From assembly GCA_937877515.1 (NCBI GenBank), contig CALFIX010000010.1:60221-124220 (forward strand): a stretch of DNA of 64,000 nt, read 5' to 3'. The translations under genes and the position numbers were made by a program. Below the pieces are notes generated by a model. That model saw only the letters and a list, made by a program, of their open reading frames with translations, searched no databases and was not told the DNA's origin. Origin of the DNA: an uncultured Treponema sp. (GTDB lineage: Bacteria > Spirochaetota > Spirochaetia > Treponematales > Treponemataceae). Below, piece by piece: positions 36,224 to 45,602 of the stretch (the stretch's first letter is position 1; each line of letters starts with the position of its first letter).

Positions 36224-36745
36224 ATGAGATATTCAGTAACGGTTGATGTTCCGTATATGAAAAAACTGCCCTACACGATTTATTCAAAAGGCTCTGTTAT
36301 TGAAATCCCGCATATTGATAAGAATCAGGAATATGTGCATTTCAAATATGCGGGCGGAACAGTCTTTGTTGTCTTTTATACTTTTAAGAAACCTGCTCCA
36401 CAAAAAGAATATCGCCGGGCTTATATAGTAACTTGTTGGGAAAGTGAAACTGACGGTGAATCAATAACACTTCCGGGAATAGACGAAAAGCTCTGCCTGA
36501 TTTTTACGGCAAGAGGAAGAAAAGTAGATGATTTAAGACGTGTGCTATATGTACTGACTGACGAACAGGGAGATGAACACAAAGTGTTCAAACTGCCCCT
36601 TCTCTTCTGGTACAGGCTGGGAGCTTTAATCCAGCAAAGCGGAGCTGCAAGAAGTGATGTAGCTGTTTTGTGGGAAAGTTTTACTCATAAAAAGCTATTA
36701 AAACTGAGTAAAAAAGAAAGACAGAAATTAAGGAAAGCTGTATGA
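36224..36745 (+). CDS. Hypothetical protein of the element
   Basis: 173 residues, soluble, beta-rich N-terminal two thirds (MRYSVTVDVPYMKKLPYTIY) and a basic helical C-terminus (LLKLSKKERQKLRKAV). No family recognised. It overlaps the PilZ gene start by 4 bases (ATGA), so the two proteins are probably made together. The promoter must lie in the 28-bp repeat region. Confidence 0.8.
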   Translation: MRYSVTVDVPYMKKLPYTIYSKGSVIEIPHIDKNQEYVHFKYAGGTVFVVFYTFKKPAPQKEYRRAYIVTCWESETDGESITLPGIDEKLCLIFTARGRKVDDLRRVLYVLTDEQGDEHKVFKLPLLFWYRLGALIQQSGAARSDVAVLWESFTHKKLLKLSKKERQKLRKAV

Positions 36746-37449
36746 AAATAACAAAAGAACTTCTGGAACATCTTAAAGTAAAGTCCATTACTCTTCTTAA
36801 AGATGACAAAAATATTCTTTGTTTTTTGGAACGTGTAGAAAATGACTTATGGACTTTTTCTTTATCACTGAAAATAGAACTTTCAACAAATGAAAATGTA
36901 TCTTTCCAGTTTTTATTTGAAGGAGAAGACACTTCAAGTTTACTTGTAAGTACTGTTTTGGATTTTGGTGAAGATTGGATAAATGTAAAACCTGTATCTG
37001 CGGACAGTACCAGCCTGAAACATTTTCTTAAATACCTTATTCTTATGGAACAAAAATATGATTCTTTCGGCCGACGAAAAGAAGAACGTATTAAAATCGG
37101 AAAGGAAAATTCAAAACTTTTTGGTCTTTCAGATATTCAGCAGGAAATCTTTTTACAGGGCGTAAAGTTCATTCAGCCTTGTGTTGTTCTGGATGCAAGC
37201 GTACACGGAATATGTGTAATAACCCCTGACACTCCAGCTGCAAAAAACGAGGAGAACTTTTGCGTAAAACTCCAATTTGTTAAGCCGGAACGTACCGTAA
37301 TCTTAAAGGCTCATAAAGTTTATTCAAGAATCAATAAAACCGAACAAAAGACTTTTATTACGCTTTCCTGCCAGCTTTTAGAGCCTATCCACTTTGAGTG
37401 GCGGGATCGCGTAATAAAAATGATTGAGTATAGTATGGACTTGAATTAA
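36742..37449 (+). CDS. PilZ-domain (c-di-GMP binding) protein
   Basis: 235 residues with a YcgR-like layout. The N-terminal half is beta-rich. Residues about 110-230 carry both PilZ binding elements: the arginine motif RRKEERIKIG and, after a beta strand, VLDASVHGICVI (D-x-S-x-x-G). The barrel closes with TFITLSCQLLEPIHFEWRDR. It should bind c-di-GMP; output unknown. Motility and attachment are the usual targets. An element-borne PilZ protein could tie transfer or host behaviour to c-di-GMP. Translationally coupled to the upstream gene. Confidence 0.82.
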   Translation: MKITKELLEHLKVKSITLLKDDKNILCFLERVENDLWTFSLSLKIELSTNENVSFQFLFEGEDTSSLLVSTVLDFGEDWINVKPVSADSTSLKHFLKYLILMEQKYDSFGRRKEERIKIGKENSKLFGLSDIQQEIFLQGVKFIQPCVVLDASVHGICVITPDTPAAKNEENFCVKLQFVKPERTVILKAHKVYSRINKTEQKTFITLSCQLLEPIHFEWRDRVIKMIEYSMDLN

Positions 37450-37541
37450 CAAACTTCATTTGCTATCTTAAAAATATCTTTTATCTGAATGTCTTTTGAT
37501 TTTCGGATTTTGTTATCTGATTTTATTTTAAGGATAGTAAA

Positions 37542-38285
37542 ATGTCCCTGCCGATTCCTAAACGAATTACTTATGCACAAAAAAAACTTCTTGATTTAAT
37601 CAAGAAAAGACAATTAAAACAGTGGTGTATTGAAAACAACCTTCCCCATTCTACCGTACACCGAATTGCAATAGGTGATAGTTCTCCCACTTATATTCAA
37701 ATCGCTTCAATGTGTCATTTAATAGCACCTATTGAATGGCTGTTTTATACTGATGAAGAATTACCATACAAGCCAGAAACCGTTCCGCAATGGACACGTG
37801 CCGTGCCATGTAAATATGTAACTGAACATCAATCTGATTTTAAAGATATTGCAGAAAAATACGGTATGTCTTTAACAACTGCTTATGCGACATTTTCTAC
37901 AAAAATATTAAACCCGACACCTATTTTTATACGTGCGGCTTGTGCTGAAGTAAATCCGATTGAATTTTTTACAGCAAGTGAAAATTTAAGTCCTGAATTA
38001 AATTTCATTCCAGAACAGGGTGATATTATACAGGTTGAAGAAAAACTTTTGTTTGTGATTTCAAAAAACGAAGCCAATGAAAAATCCGGATTTTACACCT
38101 GTTGCCTAATAATTCCAGAAAACAAAATGGGAATCAAACTAGAAAACACCAATACAACAGGCTTTATCTGTCCATATAATGTTTGCAGCTTTAAGATAGC
38201 TCCAAGCTTACCAAGAACATTACTTGAAAAAGCAGAAGCAGGATTTACGACAAGAGTTATTGAGGAAGTTAAGGGAAGATTATAG
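37542..38285 (+). CDS. HTH protein with PemK/MazF-like C-terminal domain
   Basis: 247 residues. The N-terminal half seems to hold two helix-turn-helix units: one about 15-60 (KQWCIENNLPHSTVHRIAIG) and one about 95-140 (DIAEKYGMSLTTAYATFSTK). The C-terminal 90 residues start PEQGDIIQVEEKLLFVISKN and continue GFICPYNVCSFKIAPSLPRT, which follows the PemK/MazF fold order (GDIV strand, viS-N, G-x-I and closing helix). So it may be a regulator fused to an inactive or active MazF-like domain. It overlaps the convergent VapC gene by 6 bases. Confidence 0.72.
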   Translation: MSLPIPKRITYAQKKLLDLIKKRQLKQWCIENNLPHSTVHRIAIGDSSPTYIQIASMCHLIAPIEWLFYTDEELPYKPETVPQWTRAVPCKYVTEHQSDFKDIAEKYGMSLTTAYATFSTKILNPTPIFIRAACAEVNPIEFFTASENLSPELNFIPEQGDIIQVEEKLLFVISKNEANEKSGFYTCCLIIPENKMGIKLENTNTTGFICPYNVCSFKIAPSLPRTLLEKAEAGFTTRVIEEVKGRL

Positions 38286-38558
38286 TTTTATAACTGTAAG
38301 TCCGGGAATGTGTTCGAAATGCTTATCCTGGGTAATGACAGCCATATCATTAGCGATTGCTGTTGCAGCAATCCACATATCATTTTCAGGCATTACATTA
38401 CCAGCTGAACGTGCAGATTTTGCAGCACCATACAACAATTCACCCAGAACAACGCTTGATGAACAAAGATTATTATATTGTTTAAGCTGCTGAACAAGAT
38501 TTGTATCACCATTAAGAATCCTGACAACAACATTGGTATCCATAAGATTACCATTCAT
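38280..38558 (-). CDS. VapC-like PIN-domain toxin with apparent internal deletion
   Basis: 92 residues against about 130 for VapC. N-terminal PIN elements are present (MDTNVVVRIL with the first Asp, SSVVLGELLYGAAKSAR with Glu), and so is the C-terminal half (ENDMWIAATAIANDMAVITQ, DKHFEHIPGLTVIKL). The two join directly at KSAR-SAGNVMPEND, so about 40 residues of the central helices are missing. The frame is kept. The acidic residues survive, but the fold is probably compromised. It overlaps the upstream vapB by 11 bases. Confidence 0.78.
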   Translation of the reverse strand: MNGNLMDTNVVVRILNGDTNLVQQLKQYNNLCSSSVVLGELLYGAAKSARSAGNVMPENDMWIAATAIANDMAVITQDKHFEHIPGLTVIKL

Positions 38559-38754
38559 TTGGCTCTAATCTCCTGCAGTCATCTATTGCCGACATCATTA
38601 CGGCAGCATCTTCATCATTTATAACACCACAAAATTCATCAAGAGGATTTGTTTTATTTTCTTTCTTTGAAACAATGAATAATGCAAAATCATAGAGTTC
38701 CTGCTGCTCAACAGCTGTCATTGTCTGATACATTTGCATAAGAGCTTCTGCCAT
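38548..38754 (-). CDS. VapB-type antitoxin
   Basis: 68 residues when started at 38754 (MAEALMQMYQTMTAVEQQEL), where GGAGGTATCTT precedes the ATG. The longer frame to 38793 lacks a ribosome-binding site. The helical body LYDFALFIVSKKENKTNPLD and the acidic end match VapB/DUF2281 antitoxins, which neutralise the PIN toxin and repress the operon. It overlaps vapC. Confidence 0.78.
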   Translation of the reverse strand: MAEALMQMYQTMTAVEQQELYDFALFIVSKKENKTNPLDEFCGVINDEDAAVMMSAIDDCRRLEPNEW

Positions 38755-38844
38755 AAGATACCTCCAAGAAGAATTTACACTGTATTTATTCAAAAATCAA
38801 GTTTTAGCGTAATGTAATGTAATACAAAAAAAACAAAGCTGAAA

Positions 38845-39030
38845 TTATGATTTCTGCCGTTTCAAAAACACTTTTGTTTTTGTTCCATGAGGTATTACAG
38901 AAACCAATTCCCAACCTTGTTCTCCCCAAATACATAGTTCATTTTCACAATCTTCGATACTTGTTGAATTATCCCTTTTTGCAATAGCTGGACTTTCAAA
39001 ATCAACAACTTTATATTCCCATTTATCCAT
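38845..39030 (-). CDS. DUF4177-like small protein
   Basis: 61 residues from ATG 39030 (MDKWEYKVVDFESPAIA). The pattern KWEYKVV, then LCIWGEQGWELVSVIPHG and a closing VFLKRQ matches DUF4177, a small widespread fold of unknown role. It stands alone between VapB and the trb terminator. Confidence 0.75.
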   Translation of the reverse strand: MDKWEYKVVDFESPAIAKRDNSTSIEDCENELCIWGEQGWELVSVIPHGTKTKVFLKRQKS

Positions 39031-39090
39031 AACGTACTCCTTGTAAATAAATATAATACAGCACACTTGAAAAAGCAAGTTAACAAATCA

Positions 39091-39122
39091 AAAAAAAGCA
39101 GTCCTGTTTTCAGAACTGCTTT
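39091..39122 (-). terminator. Terminator of the traG-trb operon
   Basis: On the minus strand AAAGCAGT pairs with ACTGCTTT, and the stem continues into a T-run (A-run at 39091-39097). It lies just after the trbL stop. Confidence 0.85.
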
Positions 39123-39128
39123 ATAAGA

Positions 39129-41090
39129 TTAACTCATTCTATCTGTTTTAGAATTGCTCTGTGCTACATCTGCACTATCAACCTTTTTCTGACTTTCGTT
39201 TGCAAAATACTTTCCTATACTGCTACCGACATTCTGTCCCTGCTGAACTTTTTCGTCATGCCATTCGCTAGGTGTCATAGCACGCTGCTGACCAGTACGT
39301 TCATCGTATTTTGTAGCCGTCTTGAAATCTGGATTTGAACTTGTACTTAATATCTCATTTTTATGGTCTTTGGTAATTCCCTGTCCAGACTGCTTATAAG
39401 CACTTGCTCCACCGCCAGAGCCACCGCTTCCGCCAGCTCCGCCACTGCCAGTAAGTCCTGCCGTCTGTAGTGCTTTATCAAGCACAGAAAAGCCTGTGCC
39501 TCCAGAACGTACTCCGTTTTCATACTTTGCTTTTACCCGGTCTGCGAGGTCTTTTGTAAAAACTGCTCCTCGTGCAGCTGCTCCTACCGCATGACGTTTG
39601 AAGAATCCTGCATTATCTCCGAGTTCTGCTTTAGCCGCAGAAGAAGCCGCACTTCGCTTGTCATGATTTGTTTTCATTTCTCCAAGTTTATTAATACCAC
39701 TAGCTCCAAGTTTTGTAGCAGCTCCCGGAGCTTGTTTCATTGCAGCTGCTGTACCCAGAGTTGTTGCTCCAGCCTGTAATGCTTCACCCATAGAAAGCTG
39801 TGGCTGACCTGTAAGAATTGTCTGTGCAATTTTTGGTGCGTTTTGTGTAAGAATGTATGCCAGCATAGATTCAAATACAATTTCGCCTACCCTGACCCAG
39901 TTCATACCACCGTCATCTGTAATAGTATTCAAACAGTTCTGAATCATTAAGTAAAAAACAAACATTATACAAATTGTAATTACGGCAAACTTTATAAAGA
40001 AACTTGTAAAGACTGGGATAAGTTTCTTCGGAATATCTTTAGTTCCATCAAAAAGCATAAGAGGAATAAAAATAGCTCCAATTCCAACTATAATTGTATA
40101 TTCCAACACAGTCATTACATATTGAATTTCAGCAAAAACGGTCGCAAGTATAAGAACAATACAACAGAAGAAAACCATTATCACTTGCGGAATCCTGCTG
40201 ATATGTGCCTCCAAACTATCCTTTACTTTTGTCATATCAAAAGGAAGAACTTTGTTCCTATCTTCTCGCCCCTCTATATTTGCAAGAGTTTCCCTAAATC
40301 TTGTATTCATTTTTTCATTCATAAGTTGACAAGACAATAAAGCGACACGGAGTAAAGCTGATGGAGAAACATAGGGTGTATCTTCCCCTTCCGAATCCTT
40401 CAAATAAATATCAATATCTACATACGAACCAATAATATTACCTTTTTTGTCTTTTTCATTTTTTTCAATAAGAATCTTCTCAAGACAAGCAAGCGTTTGT
40501 GCCCCAAAAGGTAGGTGATATTCTGCACTATGTTCCTTGTAATCCTGAACAATATCAAGAGCTTTTTCTTGGTCTTTCTTCCTTGACCATTTGGTTGTTT
40601 TTATACTTTCTTCAACCTTATTTAAGTAATCCATGTAATTTTTACTATTCTGAAATTCAACATCCAAGACATATCCATTACAACTGGATTCAAGATTTTC
40701 AGCAAGCCATTCTTTTTCTTGTTTTTCCCATTCTGCGTATTCCTGTAAATCCTTTCTTAATGAATCTCGAAGCCCTTTTAGTCCACTTATTACAACTTCT
40801 CTACCACCACCTGCCTTATAACCAATCTCGTTACCGATAGCAGCAAATGCAGTTGTCATAGACGGGTAGATAGTAATAAGAAGAATAAAACCGACCCATT
40901 TAAACAAAGTGTCCCACCATAAATCCTTTACAGTCATACGGCTTAATACAACTTTTATACCAGACCATACAATACCAATAACACCAAATAAATAAGCATA
41001 TCTTGATGCCCACTTATATGCTGTACCGATTATACCGCTGAAATATTCCATTGCGGCAACAACAGGCAAATCTATCCATGTATTTCCCAT
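39129..41090 (-). CDS. trbL: TrbL/VirB6-like conjugal transfer membrane protein
   Basis: 653 residues. About six transmembrane spans: one pair near 25-75 (YAYLFGVIGIVWSGIKVVLS, LLITIYPSMTTAFAAIGNEI), then a cluster about 310-430 (VIMVFFCCIVLILATVFAEI and following). This is the VirB6/TrbL channel component of the inner membrane. The C-terminal third is Ala/Gly/Ser-rich, including a GGSGGSGGGAS run, typical of TrbL tails. Last gene of the trb operon before the terminator. Position next to TrbJ and TrbE supports the call. Confidence 0.88.
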   Translation of the reverse strand: MGNTWIDLPVVAAMEYFSGIIGTAYKWASRYAYLFGVIGIVWSGIKVVLSRMTVKDLWWDTLFKWVGFILLITIYPSMTTAFAAIGNEIGYKAGGGREVVISGLKGLRDSLRKDLQEYAEWEKQEKEWLAENLESSCNGYVLDVEFQNSKNYMDYLNKVEESIKTTKWSRKKDQEKALDIVQDYKEHSAEYHLPFGAQTLACLEKILIEKNEKDKKGNIIGSYVDIDIYLKDSEGEDTPYVSPSALLRVALLSCQLMNEKMNTRFRETLANIEGREDRNKVLPFDMTKVKDSLEAHISRIPQVIMVFFCCIVLILATVFAEIQYVMTVLEYTIIVGIGAIFIPLMLFDGTKDIPKKLIPVFTSFFIKFAVITICIMFVFYLMIQNCLNTITDDGGMNWVRVGEIVFESMLAYILTQNAPKIAQTILTGQPQLSMGEALQAGATTLGTAAAMKQAPGAATKLGASGINKLGEMKTNHDKRSAASSAAKAELGDNAGFFKRHAVGAAARGAVFTKDLADRVKAKYENGVRSGGTGFSVLDKALQTAGLTGSGGAGGSGGSGGGASAYKQSGQGITKDHKNEILSTSSNPDFKTATKYDERTGQQRAMTPSEWHDEKVQQGQNVGSSIGKYFANESQKKVDSADVAQSNSKTDRMS

Positions 41091-41116
41091 TTTTTTCTAT
41101 CCTTACTTTTTTGTTA

Positions 41117-42073
41117 TCATTCTTCTTTTTTGAATCTTGAGGAAACAGTTGCATTTTGTTTTGATTCTATTTCTCTTTGCTGTGCATCTTCATCTTGTTG
41201 AGCAATTTTTTCATTTTCCTGTTTAATCAAATATGCACCAATTTGAGCATTCATTTCATCAATCGAATAGCCAAGTTTTCCAAGTTCATCAATCATCTGG
41301 TCAGTCAAAAACATTGTAGCCTGTCCTACACCTGCCTGAGTAGGATTACCGTCAGAATCAACATTTTCCATAGCAGCTTCAAGTATTGCGTTTTTCCTAG
41401 CTTCTCTTTCTTCTGCTTTTAGTTTTTTTGCTTCTTCTGTCGCTTCATTTACTGCTTTACTGGCAGCATCAGCAACTAATGTTGTAGCTTGTTGTATATA
41501 AATATAATTAGAAGGGCTTATACCATACTTTCGCCAGATAGCTTTTTTCTGTTTTTCATCAAGTCCATTTTCAAGTCCATTAACGGCTTCCTTCATATTA
41601 TTTGTCATAAAATACTGGTAATCTTGAACTGCTGTAAGCATATTCTTCCGGCTTTCCCATGTATCACTGGTAGTACAACCAGCCAAGTCAGCAATAGAAT
41701 ATTTCACATTACCACAATTTATTGTTGGCGTTGTTATAGCTTTTTTTATTTTGTTAACTTGAGTAAGCAGTTTGTTTACTCGTTTATTAGCATCCCTGAT
41801 GTCATTACGAATATCAAAATCTCCGTCCCAGCGGATATTTTCCCAGTCAATACCTTTTGCAACTTCAACTGCGTGCTGAATTGTCTTAATCTGATTTTCA
41901 ATCTGCGTGTAAGTATTCATTACCATATCATAGTTCTGGTAAAAGCGGTCGATTGCCGCAAGCCAGTTTGAAACGTCAAATACCGGGTAGTTTGCAAACA
42001 TTACTGACGGTGTAAATAAACTCAATGTGATAATTGAGATAAAAACCATTGCTTTTTTTTTCAATTTTCTCAT
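41117..42073 (-). CDS. trbJ: TrbJ/VirB5-like secreted transfer protein
   Basis: 318 residues from ATG 42073 (MRKLKKKAMVFISIITLSLF), with AGGAG before it. The longer frame to 42133 overlaps trbE and has no ribosome-binding site. A signal peptide ends near FANYP. The mature part begins with the TrbJ-like pattern VSNWLAAIDRFYQNYDMVMN and QIENQIKTIQHAVEVAKGI, and is helical to a charged, Gln/Glu-rich end. VirB5/TrbJ proteins are periplasmic and help assemble the pilus. Confidence 0.87.
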   Translation of the reverse strand: MRKLKKKAMVFISIITLSLFTPSVMFANYPVFDVSNWLAAIDRFYQNYDMVMNTYTQIENQIKTIQHAVEVAKGIDWENIRWDGDFDIRNDIRDANKRVNKLLTQVNKIKKAITTPTINCGNVKYSIADLAGCTTSDTWESRKNMLTAVQDYQYFMTNNMKEAVNGLENGLDEKQKKAIWRKYGISPSNYIYIQQATTLVADAASKAVNEATEEAKKLKAEEREARKNAILEAAMENVDSDGNPTQAGVGQATMFLTDQMIDELGKLGYSIDEMNAQIGAYLIKQENEKIAQQDEDAQQREIESKQNATVSSRFKKEE

Positions 42074-42089
42074 TTTAAATCTCCTTTTT

Positions 42090-44672
42090 TTAAGATGCCT
42101 GAACAAGCATATTTCTGTATTTTGTATAATCAAGATTCCTTGTGTCCCTGCCGATTGAACGATATTTTTCTGCCACAGCGTCTATAAGTTCAAAGGCAAG
42201 TTCCCTTGTTGTATTTCTCCCGTATTGATTTTCAAGTTTATCAAGAAGTTCATGGTCACTTGAAATCAAAGCAAGCTGGAAGGCATCCAAATCAAGCGTA
42301 AACATTCGGCAGCCGTTAGGATTCTTGAAGTAATAATCACGTTTCATTGTCGCTTCACTTAAGGCTACGATTTCGCTGTCTGTAAGGCCGAAATCTCTGT
42401 AACTGTCCGCAAGCGACATTGCAGATTCATCCGCAAGATAAATTTTAGTAAGACACTGCTGAACGATTGTATCTCGCAAAGATGATTTACTTGCTGCACT
42501 TACTTCCTGTGTTGCAAAAATGCAGAATACTTTTTTCTTTCGCAAAGTACGAAGCCATTCCTGAATGAATCCGGCAAAAACTGGATGCTGTAAATAAAGC
42601 CAAGCTTCATCAAGGAAAAGGAATGTAAGCGGCTGTTTTTCTCCGTGTGGTACAGTCCAGAGCTTTTCAAGATAGCGGAAAATATACATTAAAGCTGGTG
42701 CAACTGCTTTTTCGGAAAGTCGCATTAAACTTCCCATTTCGATTGTCATCAGTTTTGAAAGATTTAATGTAGTTTCTTCAGCGTCAAAAACAGAACCGAA
42801 TGCTCCGCCACGACAGTAAGGATCAAGTGCGGTTCTGATTGTGTTGTCCCCGTTTTCAGGATTTGTATAGTTTATAACTCCCTGAAATGATGTAAGGTCG
42901 TGCATTTCACTTGGTTTAAGTGATAAGCTTACAAGAGCTTCACTGATTGCCTTACTCATTTGTGGTGTAACATCAATATTCTGCTGTAAAATCAAACATT
43001 CAATAAACTGCTGACACCACATAAGACTTTCACGATATTCTGCGTCATTACATTTTTCAGGATTCAAAAGTTCAGAAAGCGGCTGAAAAGCAACTTCATC
43101 TTTGCCAGGCTCAACATAAACTCCTCCTGCAGCAACCATAAAAGCACGACTTGAAAGCTGCTTATCAATACAAACAATGTTTGCGTTTTCGTATTTTGTA
43201 GCCTGTGCCATAAGCAAGGCAAGCAAGGTTGACTTTCCCGCACCTGTTGGTCCGAACACGAACGTGTGACCAACATCGCGGACATTAAGGTTCAAGAAGA
43301 ATGGTGTACCGTAGCTTGTGGAACAGGTCAAAAGAGGAACTGCACTTCCGCAGGTTTCAAGCGTAAAATCATTGAAATTTGCACCCTGCCAAGCTGAACT
43401 TAGAGGAATTATATTTGACATATTTTTTGTTGATATAAGCGGTCTGCGAATATTTGAATAGACATTTCCTGCCATCATTCCGCACCAAGCTTCAACATTG
43501 TTGAATGTTTCCTCTTTTGTTGAAAAACCGCAGGAACGTACAATTTGTTGTAACTTTCTTGATTTTTCCTTTGCAACCTCAAGATTTACATCCCAGCACA
43601 TAAGGTTTGAAGTGTAGTAGCCAAGTACATAATCGCCCATTGCAATATCTGCCTGAATCTGACTTGCTTCGCTTTCCATTTCCATTGCACCCTGATTCTG
43701 TCGGTCAATCTCAACGTTAGCAGCCAGCTCTGTAAAAAGTGTTGCGGCACTCTTACGCTGTGAATACATACGTTTCTGATATTTATCAGCTTCCTTTGCC
43801 GAAGTTTCTTTCGACATTGGCATAAAGCGTGTAGTCCAGCGAAATTCTGTCATTGTACGATTCAGGCGGTCAAATATTCCCGGATAACTTTTATTCGGAA
43901 AATCCATAACGGCAATTACAGGAACGTAATACTCCCCGATTTTAAGCGGCATAGAAGTCTTTACATCCATATCGCAGATAAAGTTATCAAGGAAAAAAAA
44001 TGTGTTTTCCGGATATATAAGATTCTGCTTATATAAACTTACATTTGATTTTATGTAAGTAAAAAGTTCTGAATCATTAAGACGATGACACCAGATTTTT
44101 GTTGCAAGAGTTCCCATAACCTTTTCAACTTCATCAAGAAAGTTTTCTATTTCTTTCTGAACAACAGGAAGATTATTGGAATTCTCAAACATAGATTTTG
44201 CATTCTTTGTTTTTTTAGCATTTTTATTTTTGAAGAACAAAGATGTGGTTTTACTTTCAATATCACTTGGAAGCTGCCATGTAAAAGTAATGTAATAATC
44301 TGTTGTAAAATGCTCTCCGTATTTATGGAAGTTTTCTGCCCTTCTCTGGTCAATTAGCCAGCCCGCAAGATTTGAAAAAGCACCTGCTGGATATTCTTTT
44401 GTTTTGTATCGTCTAACATCAAAGAAAACCGCCCAGCCTTCTTCCTGTGCAAGCGACATTACGCTTCTGTTACAAAGGCTTGCCATACTTGCCATAGAGC
44501 TTGCAGAAGAGCTTTCCAAATCAGGATATTCAACCTGATATGTTGTCATGATTGCACCATTTTTTAGAAGGCAGACAGACGGAGAAAGAATGAAAGAATA
44601 AGGTGTAATGTATTTTAGCTGGTTAGGTGCTTCTTTATTTATTTTGGTAAAATCCAAAAACGGAATTCTCAT
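42090..44672 (-). CDS. trbE: TrbE/VirB4 conjugation ATPase
   Basis: About 860 residues. Walker A FGPTGAGKSTLLALLMAQ lies near 470, Walker B FLFLDEAWLYLQHP near 690 and the ATQE motif near 730, the CagE/TrbE/VirB4 arrangement. It powers pilus assembly and substrate transfer at the inner membrane. I start at 44672 (MRIPFLDFTKINK) because GGAGG precedes that ATG by 5 bases; this start overlaps the trbD stop by 4 bases. Confidence 0.95.
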   Translation of the reverse strand: MRIPFLDFTKINKEAPNQLKYITPYSFILSPSVCLLKNGAIMTTYQVEYPDLESSSASSMASMASLCNRSVMSLAQEEGWAVFFDVRRYKTKEYPAGAFSNLAGWLIDQRRAENFHKYGEHFTTDYYITFTWQLPSDIESKTTSLFFKNKNAKKTKNAKSMFENSNNLPVVQKEIENFLDEVEKVMGTLATKIWCHRLNDSELFTYIKSNVSLYKQNLIYPENTFFFLDNFICDMDVKTSMPLKIGEYYVPVIAVMDFPNKSYPGIFDRLNRTMTEFRWTTRFMPMSKETSAKEADKYQKRMYSQRKSAATLFTELAANVEIDRQNQGAMEMESEASQIQADIAMGDYVLGYYTSNLMCWDVNLEVAKEKSRKLQQIVRSCGFSTKEETFNNVEAWCGMMAGNVYSNIRRPLISTKNMSNIIPLSSAWQGANFNDFTLETCGSAVPLLTCSTSYGTPFFLNLNVRDVGHTFVFGPTGAGKSTLLALLMAQATKYENANIVCIDKQLSSRAFMVAAGGVYVEPGKDEVAFQPLSELLNPEKCNDAEYRESLMWCQQFIECLILQQNIDVTPQMSKAISEALVSLSLKPSEMHDLTSFQGVINYTNPENGDNTIRTALDPYCRGGAFGSVFDAEETTLNLSKLMTIEMGSLMRLSEKAVAPALMYIFRYLEKLWTVPHGEKQPLTFLFLDEAWLYLQHPVFAGFIQEWLRTLRKKKVFCIFATQEVSAASKSSLRDTIVQQCLTKIYLADESAMSLADSYRDFGLTDSEIVALSEATMKRDYYFKNPNGCRMFTLDLDAFQLALISSDHELLDKLENQYGRNTTRELAFELIDAVAEKYRSIGRDTRNLDYTKYRNMLVQAS

Positions 44673-44935
44673 AATGCCCTCCACATAGACGGCTGCATAA
44701 GACGGTCAAACAAAATAGTGAGCATATAAGGGTCTTTTTTACAAAGCATACGGCAAATAATAAAAAGCACAATTCCAATCGGAAAACACCATATACTTAC
44801 CATATTCATAAGCACTATATCCAAAACCAAAATAAACATTGCCGGAGCAAGTCCAATACCCAACATCTGATTTGGAGCAAGCAATACTCTGTGTATTGGT
44901 TCTGCAAAATCCATTAAAGTAACTTCTTCTTCCAT
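44669..44935 (-). CDS. trbD: TrbD/VirB3-like membrane protein
   Basis: 88 residues with two adjacent hydrophobic spans (about 25-65) and the family-like opening DFAEPIHRVLLAPNQMLGIG. It anchors VirB4/TrbE in the membrane. It lies between trbC and trbE in the IncP order and overlaps trbE. Confidence 0.9.
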   Translation of the reverse strand: MEEEVTLMDFAEPIHRVLLAPNQMLGIGLAPAMFILVLDIVLMNMVSIWCFPIGIVLFIICRMLCKKDPYMLTILFDRLMQPSMWRAL

Positions 44936-44959
44936 TTTTTATTCTCCAGACTTATTCTG

Positions 44960-44982
44960 ACAGGTCGAAAAAATCGACCTGT
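44960..44982. repeat. AGGTCGA palindrome, copy A
   Basis: ACAGGTCGA and TCGACCTGT (9-bp arms, AAAAA loop) in the trbC-trbD gap. A related palindrome is at 45603-45621 on the other side of trbC. Confidence 0.75.
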
Positions 44983-44996
44983 ATCAGTTATTTTGT

Positions 44997-45419
44997 TTAC
45001 ACCAGCTGTACGGTTTCTGTTGTTTCTGCCATTAAAGATAAATCATCAAAAGATAAGTCCTCAAGAAAGTAACTTGTAATTCCGGATGCGGATAAAAGAA
45101 TTACAGTGCCAATAATCCACGGGCCGAACTTTTTGATGATAGCTCCACCGCCACCCTGCTGTCCTGCAACAATCATACCGATTGCTTCAATAATCAAGGC
45201 AACACAACATAATGCTTTTACCCAGCCTGATGAAAAGATAGAAAGGATATTATTTCCCCATGTATCGAGGTTTTCGATTGTGTCGTTAGCTGCGAATGTG
45301 CTTGAAATTAAAACGCATGAGAACAATGCGAACATAATAAAAGATTTTGATGTTACAAAACCTTTGAAAGATTTAAGAAAACTTTTGTTTTCAGTATTTT
45401 TTGTATTTGTGGATTTCAT
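44997..45419 (-). CDS. trbC: TrbC/VirB2-like pilin
   Basis: 140 residues. A long N-terminal signal ends near STFAAND. The mature protein has two hydrophobic helices (VKALCCVALIIEAIGMIVAG; WIIGTVILLSASGITSYFL) separated by a glycine-rich loop QQGGGGAIIKKFGP, the VirB2 prepilin pattern. It is the likely pilus subunit. Flanked on both sides by AGGTCGA palindromes. Confidence 0.88.
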   Translation of the reverse strand: MKSTNTKNTENKSFLKSFKGFVTSKSFIMFALFSCVLISSTFAANDTIENLDTWGNNILSIFSSGWVKALCCVALIIEAIGMIVAGQQGGGGAIIKKFGPWIIGTVILLSASGITSYFLEDLSFDDLSLMAETTETVQLV

Positions 45420-45575
45420 TTTATATCTCCTTGTGTTAATCCATAAAAATTAAAAATTCAGATAAAAATGAAAATTCAAAGCATTTATAAATTACCAGAA
45501 AGCTAACAATAAAAATCAGAATAAAAACGCTGCTGGTAATATCCGGCACAAGATTCTATGAATTGCCCATAATTC

Positions 45576-45601
45576 ACAGAACCGACACGTGTCGGTTCTG
45601 T
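45576..45601. repeat. Palindrome copy 3 (26-bp perfect)
   Basis: ACAGAACCGACAC followed by its exact complement GTGTCGGTTCTGT. The core ACCGACACGTGTCGGT is at 45581-45596. It lies in the 214-bp trbB-trbC gap (45420-45633), which otherwise holds no gene. Confidence 0.9.
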
Positions 45602-45602
45602 T

